From assembly GCF_901709675.1 (NCBI RefSeq), contig NC_051098.1, positions 8,061,000 to 8,124,999 of the forward strand: a stretch of 64,000 nucleotides of DNA, given 5' to 3'. The stretch is from Syngnathus acus (lineage: Eukaryota; Chordata; Actinopteri; Syngnathiformes; Syngnathidae). Positions 48,901-60,411 of this stretch are shown here, piece after piece. Made by a program: the position numbers and the translations under genes. The first letter of the stretch is position 1, and each line of letters starts with the position of its first letter. The notes under the pieces were generated by a model, which did no database searches, was not told where the DNA came from, and worked only from the letters and a program-made list of their open reading frames with translations.

Positions 48901-50197
48901 TATTACGGACAAAACCAGTAACTAAATCACAACTCCAGCATTTTCTGCCCTGTCAATCAGAAATAATTCCTTGTTTTAAAGGGATGGATATTAAAATGTA
49001 TTTTAAAAATCACATCCATCCATTTATTGCCATAACAGTCGAAAGATTCTTAAAATAATTGATAGTTAGAGCCTCATTATTTCTTTGGCCAGCGACAACT
49101 TTGTCATTATTTTTTTCCAATTGCCTTTTAGACAGTGATAATCGATTTCTCTCTTATGCTAGCTGTCCACCGACAAAAAAGGCTCCACGGATGACGGCTT
49201 TCCAAACATCCGCTGGCACCAGACGGCTGACAAAGGCTTTGTCCCAAACTCTCGTCTGCAAAGGACCTTCATGGCTGTGGCTTTGGATTTGCCGGATGAA
49301 ACTTCACCGTATGGCACGTAAGAAAACAGTATGGGTGTATACTTAAGTGACTCACACAGAGTAAATTAGCGGTGTGACGATTCATCGATAACTAATCAAT
49401 TATCAAATAAAGCGATAATTATTTTGAGACTCAAATAATCATTTGGGATTGAAATGAGCACTTTTTTTTTAAATTGCTCCATCAAATAGTCAACAAAATA
49501 ATTGCAGGATTATTCAATTATCATTTACAGTATTTCACACACCGTATGCATGCGTGCAGAATCCACCCTCGTGATAAGCAAGACGTAGCATACAGACTGA
49601 CACTCGGAGCACGAGCGGTGGCCTACAATGCAAAGGATGTGGTCTTCCTTGGACCTTTCCCTAAAAAAATACTGTCCACTCCGATGTATGTCAACATTAC
49701 CTACGACCAGGCAGTCGCTGTCAAGTCATCAAAAGACATCTTTGAGGTAATAAACATCGACACGGCCAGGCTTACATTGACCTTACTGTTTAGAAAACCT
49801 GCAGCAGCCTAAGGCTAGTGATTCCCAGCACTGCCCTAAACAATGTATTTATAATTTGATAAATTGGCTCAAACAAGTGAGTTATTTCTCATATAAACTG
49901 TGTTTTTCCTCCAAGATTTGCTGCTCACAGTCACAGGGCCCATGTGGGCCCAAGTCCCAGTGGGTTCCGGCTCCCATCGTCCAATGGTCTTCCACCAGTA
50001 TCCAGATAGCAGCCAATGTCTGCGATGTAGCAGCACTACGATATGCGTGGAAAGACTGGCCATGTGATTTCAAAGCATGTCCCGTTTACAGCGCAAAAAC
50101 TGCATTACCTGCGCCCCCTTTCATTTTTGATTGCAATCAAGTTAATACCTCTGGCTCAACAGATAACAAGCAATCTTTTTGGAAAGATTTTTTATAA
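45977..50197 (+). pseudogene. siae: siae copy C: sialate O-acetylesterase, full exon set, stop in exon 5
   Basis: Exons: 45,977-46,091; 46,658-46,822; 47,452-47,606; 47,959-48,097; 48,168-48,397; 48,427-48,505; 48,573-48,702; 49,163-49,317; 49,560-49,746; 49,916-50,197. The start at 45,977 has A at -3 and G at +4; an in-frame upstream ATG (45,941) is weaker. Exon 1 encodes a ~39-residue hydrophobic leader (signal peptide or anchor). Exons 1-4 join in phase and carry GDVWLCSGQSNM with the nucleophile Ser. In exon 5, TGG (as in copy B) is TGA at 48,386-48,388. Exon 7 has lost 2+1+1 bases relative to copy B ('aggatggca' to 'aggggca', 'gggcagact' to 'gggcgact', 'tttggattt' to 'tttgattt'). Exons 8-10 are open and end with LPAPPF plus a 20-odd-residue tail. 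It is the best-preserved front half of the array, but as written it encodes only about 260 residues. PolyA signal at 50,370. Confidence 0.85.
46937..47219. other. ~283 bp present only in siae-C intron 2
   Basis: Copy B reads 'gatagacacaaaaacacaataac' directly. Copy C has about 283 extra bases between 'cacaaaaaca' and 'cacaataac'. There are no clear inverted ends and no long target duplication. It contains 'tttctgactttgcaggctcc', which looks like a splice acceptor. It could be an insertion in C or a deletion in B. Confidence 0.6.
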
Positions 50198-50369
50198 ATC
50201 TCTATAAATTAGCTGCTGAGGTGTACGATGTACTATGCATAAAATTCTAATTACGTTTTTGAAAAACACTGTCAATGATTGCCATGATCCTAAGACCGCA
50301 TAAGGTCCATGTTTTTATTTAAACGAACACTTTACCACACAAGTCACTGTCATTTGCACAATTTGAACG

Positions 50370-50375
50370 AATAAA
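50370..50375 (+). promoter_or_regulatory. polyA signal, siae copy C
   Basis: AATAAA in 'gaacgaataaaaggtc', about 170 bases after the copy C stop codon; a second AATAAA lies at 50,411. The siae and tbrg1 transcripts therefore converge within roughly 500 bases. Confidence 0.55.
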
Positions 50376-50896
50376 AGGTCAATATTGAGCGACTGGTTTC
50401 TAGTCACAAAAATAAACAATTGATGTTTTCTGCATTTGTCATCCTTGTCTTGTCAATTCTTATGACCTTCAAAGCCTTTTAGGAACCGAAATTCAGGAGC
50501 TGAAGTAGGAAGTCAACGGCTTCACAGATGTGGTGGTCAGGTGCGACGCACTAGAACAATGCAATGTCTGTGCTAAAAGACAGAAATAAAATATTAAGAG
50601 CTGAGAAATATTTAATAGTCATCATTACAGTCTTTACTTTTATAATTACGGCAAAAAGTATAGTTACAGATCTAGTAATATATATGAATAGGTATTTTCA
50701 AAACAACTATTTGTTCTATTATTAAGGCACTCTGTCATCTGTAATCAGAACCACTGACATGTTCCTTCCAATGACTTTTTAAATTGTAACAAACAATTTA
50801 GTAAGGCTATTTTCAAGGTTGACTTGAAATGGTAATAAGGTCATAAGTAGCCTTCAAATTATGTGGAAAATTATTGAAAATCCCATTACTTTAAAA

Positions 50897-53800
50897 TCAA
50901 CATTTGGCAACCAAACCTGGGATTTGCTCCAGCTTGTCACTAAAGCGTCGGTGTCGCTGATAGGCCTCAAAGTTGATGGAGGCGTCGTCCTCTGACAGGC
51001 TGTGAGGATTCTGGCCATCGCCCGGGCGACACACTTCAAAACGTATCCATCGGTAGCTATGAGGATATAAGACACCAAAACTTAAAGCATTTACAAGATG
51101 GGAACCACAGAATACTAAACATTAGGAGCATAAAAAATAATTATATGTAATGTACTTGTTACACTTCCGTGCGCCAGGACAACTTTGAATGAGATTCTGG
51201 ATGGTGGGATGCGAGAAGCCAAAAAAGTCTGCTCCGGATGGCACAATTGGGGCAACAGCCTTGGAACTGAAAATAGAAAGAAAGAAAGAAAGGTGATATC
51301 GTGGAAGTGTCAAAGCTAATTTGTCTTTCAACTGAACTTTACAAGTAAAAAAAAACATGACATCACAGAAAAATCTTGCAATAGCCAATCTCAGTGTGCA
51401 TCTGAGGCAAGTGGACGTGTATTTAGCTTGTTCTTAGTTTTGATGATTGTTCAGTATTGTACCTGACTGACGCGATGGCCTTGAGTAGGTTCGAGTGGCA
51501 CGTCAGGGCCGAGGAGGCCACGATGGCATTCTGGGGATCGTCCTCAGGTACAATCTCAAACTAAGCCAAAACAATCGGGGAAAAAAATGATGACGTCCCC
51601 TCCAATTTTGACTTTTGGTAAGCAGCTAGCACCCATGTTTATGGGATACAGGAAGAAGCCTGACTTCCCAGAGAAAACTGTAAAATCCATGACCCTGTAT
51701 TTGTTCTCATAGCAGACTACATTATTTACTAATGTATCACATTCTTAACCAAGTTTTTCTAAAGATAATATAGCAGTGCTTTTAATACATATGGAATCAT
51801 TTTAAATGACGGCCTTTAATTTGTTAGTTTTGTTGACTTTGTAAAGCTCTTTGGACACTAAAAAAACCCCACTAACAAATCATTTGGGTTGTACAGGTGT
51901 ACCTCCGCGCCTTACCTGCGGTCCGCTTCTTCCATCTTTGATTTGGCATGTGTAGAGGCACTGCAGCTCAGGGTTTTTCATGCTGGCAAAGACCCGCGTG
52001 CTGCAGAAGCCCACCGGGTAGATGGCACATTCGTCATGGAAAAACATTCGGTCCGTGATGATCTGGGGGGGAAGTAGGGAAATGTTTGCTTTTGCCCACA
52101 CGCCGGCGCAGTGTCTCGTGTGACTTGACCGACCTCGCCCAAGCTGTACAACGTTAAGCCGCCCAACACGATGGGGAAGACGGGACGACCGCAGGAGTCA
52201 AGCGGGATGGGTTGCACAAGCTTACGGGAACCGTCAGCCAGTTTTCGTTTCTTTGCCATTTTCTTCGGAACTAAGAATGATGAAATTATTATCAACTTTT
52301 TGATACTGATGAAGTCACCCAAATAATTCAAAAAAGCACTCACGCTCATCCTTTCCATTCTCTCTGCCCCGCTCTTTGCGCTCCTTCTTGGGTTTTTTAA
52401 GCTGCCCCTCGTCCACAGCCGACGCCACGGATGTGAGCATGTGCGTCCCGCACAGGCTGGGTGGTGCTCCGGGACCGGAGCTCGCCGGGAGAGGCGGCAC
52501 GGCGGGATGAGTGGTCGAGCTGGGCGTGGGCAGGAAGTCACCCTCTGACAGGGACTGGTAGTGCAACAGCAACAATCTGGACATAACGAGGACAGGTTTG
52601 AAAAAGTTGGAACGTGCTCTTTGGGTGTCATGATGACACCTTTTAAGCTAACAATCCAAAATACTGTTATTATTTGAAACAAGAATAGAATTAAAAAATA
52701 ATCCAGTGTATTTACGTACTGGCGCTCTTCCTTGGCTCTTAAAAATTTCTCTTCTAGATGGGCAACTTCGTCATGCAAAGCTGCGTTTTCCTGTGAGGGA
52801 ATGACAACTGTCACATACACTACCATTCAAAAAAGTTTGAGGTCATCCAGACAATTTAGCGTTTTTCATGAAAACTAAAAATTGCACAAGGGTTTTCAAA
52901 TCATTCATTAGCCTTCTAACACAATTAGCAAACACAATGTACCATTAGAACACTGGAGGGATGGTTGCTGGAAATGGGCCTTAATAAACCTGTGTAGATA
53001 TTGCATTAAAAAACAGATGCAAGTCTTAAAGCAACTCACAAATATCATGGCTCGTGCTGCTTTGCGTAGTCGGAGGTACTTCAACCGATACTTTTCATTC
53101 ATTTTTTTCCGCGCACCTCTCCTCATCTTGGCTTTGTTCTCTGAGGAGATTGCAGGGGACGGAAAAGGCGCAACAGCAGGGGCGGCCCCGGATCCCGAAG
53201 CAGAGACGGTGTTCTGCTGCGGTGTGCCCAGGAAGGCCTGAGCTGTGAAGGCCTTTAGGGCCTGCTGCCGCTCAACATCTGTCTGAGGGAGAAGACAGTG
53301 AACACCGGCAGACTCTTGCAGTGGCAACACTCTCAAAACGATAGATAAAAACAAAAACTAAAATGGAAATGGTGAAAACATAACTGATGTTATGTAAACA
53401 CAGAAAAAGAGTTTGACTAAATTGGTTTGACTGGGGATCATAGCTGCAAGTATGCTTTAATGTTTACAAAATCCCACAACAAACAAGTATCAATGGAATT
53501 TTTGACTGCAGAACAAAAAGCATTGAAGTAATTACATAAGTAGCTGCAATATAATTCTGATATTTGAACGCAGTCATATTGCATTACTGCCCCTCGTTCA
53601 ACTCACCAGCAATGCAAAGACTCCATTTCTGTTTTCAATCCTCTTGAATCTCTTGCTGCCTTTTGTGTCTGAAACATAACGTGAAACTGAGGCAGACATG
53701 GAGGCTAGAGCTGCATCAGGCCTTCAGTTTACTAAAAACTGGCTTGTGCAGCTCAAAACAAAGTTGCCTGCACCGTCATATCGAACCCCCAGTTCTGATA

Positions 53801-54735
53801 ACTATGGTGATGTGAAAGGACGGAAGCAATGCTAAATTAACTCAAAATGAAGAATGCATAGCATCAAATAAACAAAAAGAGTGAATGTACTTTAAAGTGT
53901 GAAGTCCTGCTTACCTCGCGATACATGACAGCTTCCAGACTTGACTTTGCACTGCCAACATAGCAAAATGGAAATGCAATTTTTGCAACATGCTTAATCT
54001 TATTTACAATAATTGATTCTTGACCATCAATGTCAAATAATATGTGATAAGAATTGCCCGTACTTGGACTGAACAAGCCCCCGGTCAATGATTCTTTGCT
54101 TGATCTCTTTAATGTGCATGGGATGTCCAGCTTCCTCCAAAACGATCTACAGTATGTGTAGAACACAAAATAAAGAAATAATCCAAGTGCATTAACCTTA
54201 ATCTGTTAACCATTTTTAAAAAATGCAAGTGGAAAAGCACCAACCTGAGCAGCATCAAGCCAGGTGAGGTTTGGCTTTTCTGAAATTTCACTGGATGGTT
54301 CACTGCAAAAGGGAGTTGGGGTTTCATCAATACAAGTACTTTTATACACAAGAAAATTAGACAATGCTCTGCAATACGTGTATGTAGATACACTCTGGAT
54401 ATACTACTTGAATTTAGTGTGGCCTGATTTTAGATACAATAAGAAAAGCGTTCCTTATACAAAACTTAGGGAGAGTGTGCAAACGAAATCCTGAATAGAC
54501 TGTGAGGCGGAAGAAGGAAAGTCCCTCGTTTTGACATCATTGCCGGATAGCTGCACCTAACGTAACGTGGGTGGCGATCAACAAGCAGTGGTGCCTTAAC
54601 CTCAATTACAACAAACCTCTCCAGCGTATCAGCCGTCCCAGACAGACCAGCGATGCTATCCAAAGATGGAAATAGAGAGTAGCTCCCTTGCCCGTCAGGC
54701 TCCATCTCTGACTCAAATGTGTTGAGTGACTCCAT
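50897..54735 (-). CDS. tbrg1: transforming growth factor beta regulator 1 (NIAM), HARE-HTH + FYRN/FYRC
   Basis: Nuclear growth regulator (ARF-MDM2-p53 linked in mammals). Exons, 5' to 3': 54,735-54,617; 54,302-54,245; 54,146-54,064; 53,951-53,915; 53,668-53,607; 53,282-53,040; 52,790-52,720; 52,576-52,344; 52,270-52,134; 52,062-51,916; 51,560-51,463; 51,266-51,156; 51,056-50,897. All junctions are GT-AG. Phases agree except for one missing base in exon 5 (near 53,659-53,664, 'aaaaggc' for expected 'aaaagggc'); with it the protein would be about 519 aa. Residues 50-120 (TWLDAAQIVLEEAG to NRNGVFALL) form a HARE-HTH domain. A basic KYRLKYLRLRKAAR block and a coiled coil (HDEVAHLEEKFLRAKEERQ) follow at about 185-225. 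FYRN (PIPLDSCGRPVFPIVLGG) lies at about 315-365 and FYRC (YPVGFCSTRVFASMKNPE to FSHPTIQNLIQSCPGARKC) at about 360-465. Exons 6-13 match the tbrg1 family closely. Confidence 0.93.
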
Positions 54736-55218
54736 CTTGTGAGCACAACAAAGAACAAGCCTGTCAATAATTTTGGACAAAATACGGGCAGAAACAGACT
54801 CACCTTTCTCGGGAATGAACTAACACTTATGCTTTTGTGCTGTGCGTTGAGAGTAGTTGTTTAGTTCATTGTTTACATGCAGCTAAAAGGCTAACGTTAG
54901 CAAGAACCTGAGAGTAGCAAACTCACGCAAGCGGGGTGTTAACTCTTACGGTTTCGGAGCAAAAAACATAATGTGTCTCAGAGTCATTTGTTTCCAATAA
55001 GCTTTCTTTTTCAATCAATTTGCTGCAAAGAATTTCTCCGACGTTTCCGCATTTCTTTGTCTTCTACTCCAAAATTAAACTGTGCTAGCAGACTTATGAA
55101 GCATTACCGCCATCTCCAGTCTTACTGTGTGAATTACATTTAGTCGTGATCCGTTGCTAGTGCGTACTTGATGTAGAAAACTGAAAGCTTTATTTTTGTC
55201 GGTTTTTCAAATAAATCG

Positions 55219-55269
<51 letters not shown>

Positions 55270-55855
55270 GTCCATTGTTATGCAAATAGGTCATCTGCTG
55301 TGGGCATTTAGTGGTCTTCTGCAGTGAACAATACAGATTACAGGGACTTGTCAAAACTAGGACAGAAAAATAACATTTGTGGTGTACCTATTGAGTACTT
55401 TTTTTATCATATCAGATACTGTATATGGTGAGAGAGATGTTGATGATATGTTACTTTCAAATGGTTTCCTCTGGTCGGCTAAAACTAAAACCAGCAGAGG
55501 TGACGTTCTAAAAATGTGAAATACTAGCAAAAGATGGAGTTCATGCAAGATTGCATCATGTCACAGCACGACACTGGGGGTAACATTTTGAGAGACGACA
55601 AGTACTAATTTGTTTCAAAGATGGTTAATTATACATTTTTACCCATCTTTTGTATGTTCCCACGTTTAGTTTTCTTCCTTCAAAAGGTATTCACTTTGAG
55701 GTTCAACAAATTAAAAAGTAGAATATTATGTTTGCTTCCAAAACTTGTAATGCTGTTTCCAGTATATAATAAAGAAGCAGAAGCAGTCATTGAGAAGATC
55801 CTTTATTGCGTCATTTCCCAACAACATGAAAAAAGTATGTGCTGTGTTCCCACTC
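54736..55855. other. tbrg1 upstream / MMP downstream spacer
   Basis: The 5' flank of tbrg1 (minus strand) lies here; no TATA box is evident. A (TA)n microsatellite of about 43 bases lies at 55,224-55,266. The frames at 54,466-54,803 minus overlap exon 1 of tbrg1 and read through its donor. Confidence 0.55.
55802..55807 (-). promoter_or_regulatory. polyA signal of the collagenase-type MMP
   Basis: AATAAA on the minus strand (plus-strand tttatt), about 50 bases past the stop codon, implying a very short 3' UTR. Confidence 0.7.
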
Positions 55856-58800
55856 TTAATAACAATTGAGCCAGCCATAGTTTAACATCACTCTCGTCAA
55901 TCTATGTCCTGGCAGGTAGTATTCCAGCAGTTTGGCGCCGACTGAGAAATAAAGGTACGCTGAGAGAGAGAAAAAACAGTTTCATATAACCTCAAATTGG
56001 GTAACATTACATTAACTGACTAACAAAACATCTTTTCATGACAACTAGTGTTTCTCACCATAATACTCAAAAACTGCATCAACCTTTGACCCGATGAGAG
56101 GAAAGTCAGTAGCAATTAATCGCGGATACCCAGGATCCATTTGGTTTGAAGCCTCATCATAGCTGTGATAAAGCAGAGAGACAAAATAAACGGTTGCGTC
56201 AATGTTCAACCACAAGCACTTTGTGATCATAAGGGATTGGACAGAACGGATGAAAGAAAAATGTTGAATGGAAAAATTTTATATTGTATTTTTGCTTGTG
56301 CTAACAGTCCCCCCCCCCACTCATGCTTTAAACTTGAACTGTATTTGAATACACTTTTTAAGACATTGTTTAGACCCCCCCCAATACCTCCCCAAAAATG
56401 CGTTTGCATTGTTTTTCATGTGCAAGTCTTTTGACTGGAATTTGAAATCAAAATCAAAAGTTGTATATCTTATTATTGGATTGTGCACTCACCTCCAATA
56501 CTCTGTATTCACAAAAAATAATGTTTTTCCAGTCTCTACCACGTAGACGGCTGCATCCACCTTACTGACAGTGGAAGGCAGGCCCAGGCTGGTTAGCGGT
56601 TTTGGATAACCTGGTATTATTGTCTTTGGAATGGAATATATGCCCCACACCTGATTACCTGGAGAGAAAGAAGCGCTAGAGATAAAGTTAATTCGCATAC
56701 AATATGTAACCACAATTTCATGACTTTTACCCTCAAAGAGAAAAACTGTGTCTTTGTTTTCGGCCTCATATGCAGCGTCAACAGTGTTGATCGGTGGCCA
56801 TTTTGTGCTCACTTTAGTAAAACGGATTTCTGGGAATGAGGCACTCTTCCTCCAGTAGTATCTGGGGAGGTATTTAACGTAAGATGAAGTACTCTGATGC
56901 TTTACAAACAGAAGGGAAAAAAAGTTACCCATTTTTGAAGAAGTAGAAGTCTCCCCTGATGGATGTGGTGGCATCAAATACCAAATCGGGGTTGCATTGC
57001 TCATCACGAGGGTTTGGAAGAGGGTCTTGCGGGTCTTCTGTTGGATCCTCCGGCTCTGGTTCAGATCGTTGTACGGGTTCGGGGACTTTTGTTGGCTCTT
57101 GTGTGCGGCTACCTGGGAGATGGAGAGCAATGCAAAACTCCGTCATATAAAACCGGGCCTCCCTGTATTGAACCAAACTCTATATTAAATACAAAATGTG
57201 AGAAAGACAATCCAGTTGTGGTGCTACCCTGTTGCCGTTGTTTCTATTGCATGGATCGATCCACTGGAGAAACCCCAATGCTTTATCAGTGATTATTAAT
57301 CATAAAATAAGTCACATTTATTTGACTTGAACTCACCATAGAGAGCCTGAACCTCTTGCCTATCATCATCTGGCAGCTTGTAGTCGTCTGTGTTGACATA
57401 CTTATAAGTGGGGAACATCAGCGCACCCCTGTCTCTGGAATGGTCCAATCCCAAAGCGTGGCCGAACTCATGTGCGGCCACCAGGAACAGATTCACACCT
57501 GTACTCAGGAAGGATAACAAGGCAAACAGAATTATTATTATCATTATTATAATGACTCGGTGCTGCACTCCGCTTCAATATTCCATGGCGAAGTGCCGGT
57601 ACCTCTTTGGTCTAGTGTCCATTCTTCATCATCATCAAAGTGTGTGTCCCCTCCTTGATTCAGCCCCGGAGAGTTTGCGTGAGCTAAGACTCTACCCGGG
57701 CCGTCAAAAGGATTAAAGTCCCCATGAGCTTCATTAAAATAAACAAAGAGGATTAGAAAAGTACTCGTAAATGTGTGTAGGTGCACCTTCTTCCATCTGG
57801 ACTTACATCCACCCTTAAAGACGATCACGATATCCGCAGTGCCGTCGTCGATCTGCTGGAAGTCTAGTGGGATGACGTCGCTGTAGAGTTGGAAGGCTTT
57901 ACCGATGATGTCATCCACCTGTTTCTGGCTCAAATCTGGCGTGTATTGAGTGATCCTGTTCAAATCACATGGAATCATTCATCACAACGCAAAATTCAAA
58001 GAAGTCGAGATAGGGATATTTTACAAAGTATTTTCGTCCCATATTTACAACGTATGGGATTTTGGCAGACCGTGGTCTGCCAGTCGGGAAATTAACTCAT
58101 TGAATAAATTATGATTTTAATATATTTTTAAAAGCACCTCGGCCAGTTGTGGCACAACTACTGTATGTGTGTGATGGTGGTCACATGGATGCATGTGGAA
58201 GGGGGTCACCAAGTGCCCAATTCACAGAGGTCAAATTTACATCACCTCCAAGTGGACTTGCAGTTCCTTATGAATGAAAGTAGGTCCGCTAGTTTCAGTA
58301 TTCTGGTCAATGAAACCGATTGGAAATTGTTTTGGTCAAAAACCAAAACACTACACCACTATTCTAATTTGCCACAAACTAGTACTAGTACTAGCCATGC
58401 TCTGCTTAGTCTGACTATTAGCGATCATCCAACTTTACCTGTAAGTTATAAGTTTCTTAGTCCATTTGGGTATCCCAGGGAAGTGTCCATAGCGGCCGAT
58501 GTCTGACACACCACACCTGGACGTTTTCATGGCCTCCACCGTCTCCTTGTTCAAGACCCCCGTCACCTGTTTGCCAATATTCATGTATGATGGACAAATG
58601 TCTCATTAACTGTTTTCTGCCCAAACACAACAAGATTTCACCAACAAAGTCATTCTAGTAGGATTGGGTCCATCATGGTTTGTACCTCCAAGCCAAAGAA
58701 CGCCTGCATGGTTTCCAGATCCTCGCTGAAGTTGCTCCTAATAGAGCTTCTCCTTGTGGAGTTTCTGGTCCCGACATCATTGTAAAACTGAGCGAGATAT

Positions 58801-59422
58801 TTCTAGCGGAAAGCAAGACACATGAAGGTATTAAACATTTTTTTGCCTTTGCTTTTTTGCGAGACATTCCCTGAGAAAGGCCAAATTCAAAAAGGAGATA
58901 AGAATAGACAATGAAGTAAGAAGACTCACCTTCAAAACGAAAAAACGCCAGCTTCACAAATGTTATGTTGTTCTGATGTTTTTACGATGACTACTTTTTG
59001 CACTTGTGTGATGTCAAAAAATGAGACATGGAGTCTAAGGTCCTACATATGACTATTTACAGTGGTTAACTTATTCTTACACTTAAGAATCTAAAATCAA
59101 ACAGATTATTTGTATGTTTTAATGTTTCTAAATTTGAAATCAACATTACCCCATAACAAATTGTTCCACTGTATGTAATCCTGTGAAGCAAATCATGAAT
59201 AGGGATTTTTTTTTTTTTGTGCAAAGGACTCAATTTTTATCAGTCAGTGCTAACCCATCTAGTACTTCCTAGTTTTGTCAGTTTGTCTACATTATTGCAG
59301 CTTACCTCAGCAAGGTCGTGATCATCTGGTGAAATGGTCGGAGCGACGGTCGGTGCTCCATGGCTCACTGCCAAAAAACCCACAACGAGCAACAGCGTCC
59401 ATAGAACTGATCGCAGAATCAT
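55856..59422 (-). CDS. secreted matrix metalloproteinase, collagenase/stromelysin type (MMP13-like)
   Basis: Zinc endopeptidase of extracellular matrix. Exons: 59,422-59,306; 58,802-58,686; 58,566-58,439; 57,955-57,807; 57,728-57,603; 57,498-57,337; 57,112-56,929; 56,861-56,731; 56,658-56,493; 56,162-56,059; 55,959-55,856. All GT-AG and in phase: 495 aa. Signal peptide 1-22 ([20 protein letters not shown]). The propeptide has the cysteine switch as SRCGVSD (Cys96) in place of PRCGVPD. The catalytic domain has [10 protein letters not shown], the structural-zinc histidines, [11 protein letters not shown] (222-232) and Met-turn ALMFPTY. A Pro/Glu-rich hinge (267-305) precedes four hemopexin blades closed by Cys306-Cys494. 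No furin site and no fibronectin inserts, so it is not MT-MMP or gelatinase. An extra intron splits the propeptide at GLE|VTG. The catalytic domain and last blades resemble MMP13 most (GALMFP, DxDYPRLI-like repeat), but residue V214 replaces the collagenase Tyr, so the exact orthologue is open. Confidence 0.9.
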
Positions 59423-59524
59423 AGTTCTCCTCTTTCTCCTCTTCTTTCCTCAAAGACTCAGTGTCCTATGTCGTGTTCATGTCAATTATATTAAGACAAA
59501 CCCACAGTGTCAGGGCTTCCCCTG

Positions 59525-59534
59525 ATTGCTCAAT
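59525..59534. promoter_or_regulatory. C/EBP-like palindrome upstream of the MMP13-like gene
   Basis: ATTGCTCAAT lies about 105 bases upstream of the start codon, one base from the C/EBP consensus palindrome. A TATA-like TTAATATAATT sits at 59,484-59,494 on the minus strand, and an AP-1-like TGAGTCT (one mismatch) lies near 59,454-59,460. Inducible MMP promoters use C/EBP and AP-1, but none of these sites is more than suggestive. Confidence 0.3.
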
Positions 59535-60336
59535 AATGGAAAATCAATTTTCACTGATCACGATAGCTGTGCAGGGAAACACGATGTACTACATCGCATC
59601 TGTTAAATCAAATAAGAAAATGAACATATTGTGGAATCTTGTTGTGAGTGCCACAAAACAAGAACACTGCAATTTTTGTTGTTGTTGACAGAGATGGTTT
59701 GTACTTTACCATAACCTTTGGTAAATAAAAAACATAGTCCAGCTGCTTTGGTAAATAGAAGTCCAGTACTGTATTGCACTATTTGGACTCTTGAAATCTG
59801 GGGATTGGATTTTGGAGAAGTGAGTGCGTATTATATTTGACAGAGCTTTTAGATGGTAGGACTATAAATCCAAACTATAGTATGAAGTTGCAGCTATAAA
59901 AGTGTCTGCTTAAAGCACTGTGAATTCTCCCCATTGTCCCTCATGCGCAGCCATTTTCTTGGATTGAGCCAAGACGATTTTAGTGCCAAAGCTCCGGCAA
60001 CGATTTGGAAACGCTCCACCGTGTTTCAGCATTTTGGGGCGCCGCGAAAGAACATACCACAAGACATGCCAACAAAGTCAGCGTGACTTGCAACACTGCT
60101 TGCTTCAGGTTGTAATTAAGACCCAACTATACACGCTCTTGCTTTAGAACATTTCTGCCATGTCATCCTCGTAAGGCTCAAGAGAGCCGTCCATAGTGCT
60201 CATTACCATACCAGCTAAATATGTTCAGCCATGTGCCTCAGATGTGGGGCAGTTTAAAAGATCAAATCGAAAATCTGATCTGATAGCCATCTGATTGAAG
60301 AATGTTAGTCCCCAGACACATTCTAGGGCTTAAATT
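59535..60336. other. spacer between the two MMP genes
   Basis: Holds the distal 5' flank of the MMP13-like gene and the 3' flank of the MMP20-like gene. No exon or RNA gene recognised. Confidence 0.5.
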
Positions 60337-60342
60337 TTTATT
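60337..60342 (-). promoter_or_regulatory. polyA signal of the MMP20-like gene
   Basis: AATAAA on the minus strand (plus-strand tttatt) about 70 bases past the stop codon. Confidence 0.6.
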
Positions 60343-60411
60343 TTTACTAAGTACAACTTGCAACAGTGTGTTTCTCATGTGATGCGTCAAATCCCAGGTG
60401 ATTGCTGAGCA

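Noticed and set aside
54466-54780. 104-codon minus frame extending tbrg1 exon 1
   Set aside because: After 39 codons it passes a donor (AG|GTTTGT) whose phase joins exactly to exon 2; the remainder is intron.
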